This document shows positions 6,769 to 9,210 of a DNA stretch of 9,210 nt, piece by piece. The notes beneath the pieces were generated by a model that saw nothing but the letters and a program-made list of their open reading frames with translations, did not search any database and was not told the DNA's origin. A program made the position numbers and the translations under genes. This DNA is from JANQRV01 sp964533785. Lineage in GTDB: Bacteria > Bacteroidota > Bacteroidia > Chitinophagales > Saprospiraceae. The stretch spans positions 1-9,210 of the forward strand of contig CAZHNG010000271.1 of assembly GCA_964533785.1 (NCBI GenBank), given 5' to 3'. Numbering within the stretch: the stretch's first letter is position 1; each line of letters begins with the position of its first letter.

Positions 6769-8325
6769 ATGAAGCAGCAATTTCTGGATACGATAGAGAA
6801 GGGATATACTTTTAAGGGGGATGCTATTCTTTTAGGAGGAGCAATGTACGAAGGCGAATGTCAGACCAATACTTACGTAAATATCCCATTAAGTACGATG
6901 AACAGGCACGGGTTGATCGCCGGGGCAACGGGTACGGGTAAGACCAAAACATTGCAAATTATCGCGGAGCAATTATCAGCCAAGGGGGTACCTTCTTTGT
7001 TGATGGATATGAAAGGTGACTTGAGTGGTATTGCGGTTCCTAGTGACGGGCATCCCAAGATTGACGAAAGGCACGAAAAAATAGGTTTTCCCTTTGAAGC
7101 AGGGAGCAGCCCGGTGGAATTTTTAACGCTTTCTAATGAAAAAGGTGCCCGGTTGAGGGCTACTATTTCAGAATTCGGGCCCGTTTTATTCTCTAAAATA
7201 TTGGATCTAAATGATATTCAATCGGGAATCGTTGCGGTAATTTTTAAATATTGCGACGATCATGACCTGCCCCTACTTGATTTAAATGATTTTACAAAAA
7301 CGCTCCAGTATGTAAGAGGAGAAGGAAAAGAAGCATTCGAGAAAGAATACGGCCGTATTTCTTCTGCCTCCGTTGGCGCGATCATGCGTAGGATCGTTGA
7401 ATTGGAACAACAAAAGGCAGATCGTTTTTTTGGCGAGCGATCTTTTGATGTAGACGACCTTTGCCGAACAGATGATGAAGGAAAGGGAATGGTATCCATC
7501 ATCCGGTTGACCGATATTCAGGACCGGCCAAAGTTGTTTTCTACCTTCATGTTGCAATTGTTGGCTGAGATATATACCAATTTCCCCGAAGAGGGAGATC
7601 TGGAAAAACCAAAGCTGGTGATCTTCATTGACGAAGCGCACCTTGTATTTGATAATGCTTCCGATGCCTTACTGGACCAGATTGAAGTGATCATTAAGCT
7701 TATCCGGTCGAAAGGAATAGGAGTATTCTTTATTACTCAAAATCCGGCTGACATTCCAGAATCTGTTCTCGGCCAATTGGGGATGAAAGTACAGCATGCT
7801 CTACGAGCTTTTACAGCTAAGGATCGTAAGGCCATTCGTTTGGCGGCCCAGAATTATCCCATTACCGAGTTTTATGATGCAGAACAACTATTGACGGAAT
7901 TAGGCATCGGTGAGGCGCTTTTTACAGCCTTGGATGAAAAAGGCCGCCCCACTCCTTTGGTACATACCCTGCTAAGAGCCCCTCAATCGCGGATGGATGT
8001 CTTAAGCGATGCTGAAATTAATGCGATCGTCCGTGAGTCCCGCATGGTTGATAAATATAATAAGGCTATTGATCGTCAGAGTGCCTACGAGATTCTAAAA
8101 GAAAAAATTGAAATCGCCCATAGTGAACAGCGTCAGGAAGAATTACGCGAACAACAAGAAAAAGGTCGAAATGCTTCTTCCAGAAAAGCAGAGAGTGCTT
8201 TTGAAAAATTTATGAATCACACGACAACCCGGCAGGTCACCCGTACTATCGCCAGAGAATTGACCCGGGGCTTGTTAGGTGTTTTAGGGATCAGTTCCAC
8301 AAGAAGAAGACGCCGAAGAAGATAA
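6769..8325 (+). CDS. HerA/YjgR-type ATPase (DUF853, helicase HerA-like)
   Basis: Cytoplasmic P-loop ATPase of the FtsK/HerA superfamily, homologous to E. coli YjgR, whose physiological role is poorly known. Seen: 518 residues, close to the family's usual 500. The N-terminal segment LLGGAMYEGE (21-30) leads into IPLSTMNRHGLIAGATGTGKT, with Walker A at 52-59 (K58, T59). LLMDMKGDLSG (77-87) is a strongly conserved family block. LVIFIDEAH (283-291) is Walker B with D288/E289, LIRSKGIGVFFITQNP (311-326) carries the sensor Gln324, and LGQLGMKVQHALRAFT (334-349) is the conserved C-terminal ATPase block. A charged, probably helical or coiled segment (about 430-480) precedes the RELTRGLLGVLG tail, which ends in seven consecutive arginines. 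The ATG is preceded by A-rich DNA without a Shine-Dalgarno sequence. It stands alone: no nurA-like nuclease is adjacent in tandem, and the upstream nuclease is exported, so a HerA-NurA-type pair is unlikely. Confidence 0.94.
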   Translation: MKQQFLDTIEKGYTFKGDAILLGGAMYEGECQTNTYVNIPLSTMNRHGLIAGATGTGKTKTLQIIAEQLSAKGVPSLLMDMKGDLSGIAVPSDGHPKIDERHEKIGFPFEAGSSPVEFLTLSNEKGARLRATISEFGPVLFSKILDLNDIQSGIVAVIFKYCDDHDLPLLDLNDFTKTLQYVRGEGKEAFEKEYGRISSASVGAIMRRIVELEQQKADRFFGERSFDVDDLCRTDDEGKGMVSIIRLTDIQDRPKLFSTFMLQLLAEIYTNFPEEGDLEKPKLVIFIDEAHLVFDNASDALLDQIEVIIKLIRSKGIGVFFITQNPADIPESVLGQLGMKVQHALRAFTAKDRKAIRLAAQNYPITEFYDAEQLLTELGIGEALFTALDEKGRPTPLVHTLLRAPQSRMDVLSDAEINAIVRESRMVDKYNKAIDRQSAYEILKEKIEIAHSEQRQEELREQQEKGRNASSRKAESAFEKFMNHTTTRQVTRTIARELTRGLLGVLGISSTRRRRRRR

Positions 8326-8359
8326 ATAGACTTTGGTAGATCAAAACCAGCATTGCTCT

Positions 8360-8458
8360 TTTGGAATTTATGGCAGCGAAGCCTTATGTTAATCAATACG
8401 ACAATTACATCGTAATAATCTAATAAACAGGTGAATGTACAAAATCATAAATTCCAAA
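8360..8458. repeat. 99-bp imperfect palindrome with perfect 13-bp terminal arms
   Basis: The left arm TTTGGAATTTATG (8360-8372) is the exact reverse complement of the right arm CATAAATTCCAAA (8446-8458). Inside, TGTTAAT (8387-8393) pairs with ATAAACA (8423-8429) at six of seven positions, and ATTAC-atc-GTAAT (8404-8416) forms a central hairpin whose axis is within one base of the outer arms' axis. It starts 35 bp after the ATPase stop, and T7 (8473-8479) lies 14 bp beyond the right arm. It could be a transcript-end structure, a REP/MITE-like intergenic element, or both. The T-tract is too far from the stem for a textbook intrinsic terminator. Confidence 0.65.
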
Positions 8459-8620
8459 CAGGCTCTCATATATTTTTTTCTTATTTTTTGACTAGTGGAC
8501 GCCGCCAAAAGTTAATGTCATTAGTCTTTCTATCCGTGATATTTACCCTCGTTAATAAGGACATTGTTGTGTACTAAATGGGTACTGCCTTTTATTATTT
8601 TCCACTAAGTGTTGTACAGC

Positions 8621-8634
8621 GTTGATTTCTCAAC
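8621..8634. promoter_or_regulatory. Small hairpin/dyad just upstream of the TonB-like gene
   Basis: GTTGA-tttc-TCAAC is a perfect 5-bp dyad with a 4-base loop, ending 19 bp before the ATG at 8654. It could sit in the 5' leader or mark a protein-binding site. A short dyad like this can arise by chance and no factor is recognised. Confidence 0.25.
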
Positions 8635-8653
8635 ATATAACCGAAAGTCGAAA

Positions 8654-9124
8654 ATGAAAGTCTTAATTCCCTTAGTCTGCACCGTTTTATTATTGCTTAA
8701 TGGAGTATGTGCACAATCAATCAACCGGTTAATGTCCTCTTCCGGTTCTTTACGATCGGATTTGAATTTGCCTTTCATCGAGCAAAAGCACCAAACGTTT
8801 ATTGCTTCCACCGCAAAAGAAGAGTTTTGGTCGGCACCATCCTTCAAGCACATTGATCTTCCTATCAGTACTTACCTGAGTGATCGGATTGAATATCCGG
8901 AATTAGCTAAAGCTTATGGAATTGAGGGTAATACTCTGTTGAAGCTCTCTTTAGCTGCGGATGGAACGATCGTATCGGTGGAATTTTCCAATAAATTACA
9001 CCATCTATTGGAAAGAGAAGTAAGACGGGTTTTGAAAATACTTCCTGGTATCAAACCTGCCTACGTTGCAGGCCATCCCATTGCCTCTTTGGTGATCGTG
9101 CCCGTGAGGTTTTCTTTGCAATGA
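8654..9124 (+). CDS. Small secreted protein with a TonB C-terminal-like domain
   Basis: Seen: 156 residues. Residues 1-20 (MKVLIPLVCTVLLLLNGVCA) form a type I signal peptide with likely cleavage VCA|QS; a lipoprotein lipobox is absent because the residues before both cysteines are Val. Residues 21-80 form a non-repetitive linker. Residues about 75-155 follow the TonB_C pattern in order: YPELAKAYGIEG (81-92), LLKLSLAADGTIVSVEF (95-111), LEREVRRVLKILPG (119-132), IKPAYVAGHPI (133-143) and VPVRFSL (149-155). Known: this fold in TonB contacts outer-membrane receptors, but Bacteroidota encode many variants of other or unknown function. This one lacks the inner-membrane anchor and Pro-rich linker of energy-transducing TonB, so calling it a TonB energy transducer would go too far. 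The frame extends to a GTG at 8609, but the ATG is chosen because it places the signal peptide at the N-terminus. Confidence 0.85.
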   Translation: MKVLIPLVCTVLLLLNGVCAQSINRLMSSSGSLRSDLNLPFIEQKHQTFIASTAKEEFWSAPSFKHIDLPISTYLSDRIEYPELAKAYGIEGNTLLKLSLAADGTIVSVEFSNKLHHLLEREVRRVLKILPGIKPAYVAGHPIASLVIVPVRFSLQ

Positions 9125-9210
9125 TTAATGATGCATTTATTGTTTGATCATTCTAAGTACACTGTAACATAAGTTTCTTAGTGTTTTGAACCACCGGATT
9201 TTTGTCCAAA

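Larger units (their letters stand above)
8326..8653. other. 328-bp intergenic region between the DUF853 ATPase and the TonB-like gene
   Basis: No ORF resembling a known small protein was seen here. The left half holds the inverted repeat at 8360-8458. A T-rich tract follows (8471-8490, containing TATTTTTTG at 8482-8490, one base longer than the TAnnTTTG consensus). The right half has several short palindromes: GTAC at 8571-8574, 8582-8585 and 8614-8617, CACTAAGTG at 8603-8611, and a GTTGA/TCAAC hairpin at 8621-8634. I could not place a consensus promoter for the TonB-like gene. Confidence 0.7.

Noticed and set aside
5719..8325. Possible HerA-NurA style helicase-nuclease defence or repair pair
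   Set aside because: The nuclease is a membrane-tethered DRGH enzyme, not a NurA fold, and is predicted to act outside the cytoplasm; the ATPase is of the YjgR/DUF853 branch; a 135-bp gap separates them.
8609..8653. GTG start for the TonB-like protein
   Set aside because: It would put 15 polar residues before the signal peptide; the ATG at 8654 begins exactly at a standard MK-hydrophobic signal sequence.
9125..9210. Structured element or gene start at the right edge
   Set aside because: Only short chance-level dyads (ATGCAT; CTAAG/CTTAG) are visible in 86 bp, with no coding start or terminator that can be supported.

Overview
The window looks like ordinary chromosome from a member of the Bacteroidota, most likely the Saprospiria (Lewinella/Haliscomenobacter-type). 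The reasons are a giant secreted protein ending in the gliding-motility-type C-terminal domain recognised by the type IX secretion system (T9SS), a TAnnTTTG promoter-like box, start codons preceded by A-rich DNA instead of a strong Shine-Dalgarno sequence, and the protein families present. The taxonomic call is inference from protein style; no rRNA or other marker gene is present.

Layout. On the minus strand, right to left, are coaE (dephospho-CoA kinase, 4989-5606) and, 77 bp downstream, a 1610-residue surface protein (79-4911). The latter has a signal peptide, two beta-rich cysteine-containing modules around a CUB domain, an uncharacterised module of about 190 residues, ten cysteine-clamped Ig-like repeats plus an eleventh degenerate one, and the T9SS sorting domain. 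On the plus strand, divergent from coaE, are a membrane-anchored DNA/RNA non-specific endonuclease with an intact DRGH site (5719-6633), a HerA/YjgR-type (DUF853) ATPase (6769-8325), and a small secreted protein consisting mainly of a TonB C-terminal-like domain (8654-9124). Three longer frames (coaE, nuclease, TonB-like) carry N-terminal extensions that I trimmed to the ATG fitting the family or signal peptide.

How the genes relate. I see no tight operon and no evidence that the five genes form one system. coaE is CoA-biosynthesis housekeeping. The surface protein, nuclease and TonB-like protein would act outside the cytoplasm, and the DUF853 ATPase inside. The two gaps between plus-strand genes (135 and 328 bp) suggest independent transcription.

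Non-coding DNA. The most structured intergenic sequence is at 8360-8458: perfect 13-bp inverted arms around an almost concentric small hairpin, followed by a T-rich tract. The core of one arm (11 bp) recurs at 5651-5661 in the coaE/nuclease gap, also before a T-tract, hinting at a dispersed intergenic repeat. No rRNA, tRNA, CRISPR array, insertion sequence or phage gene was recognised. I did not find a convincing undescribed multi-gene system.
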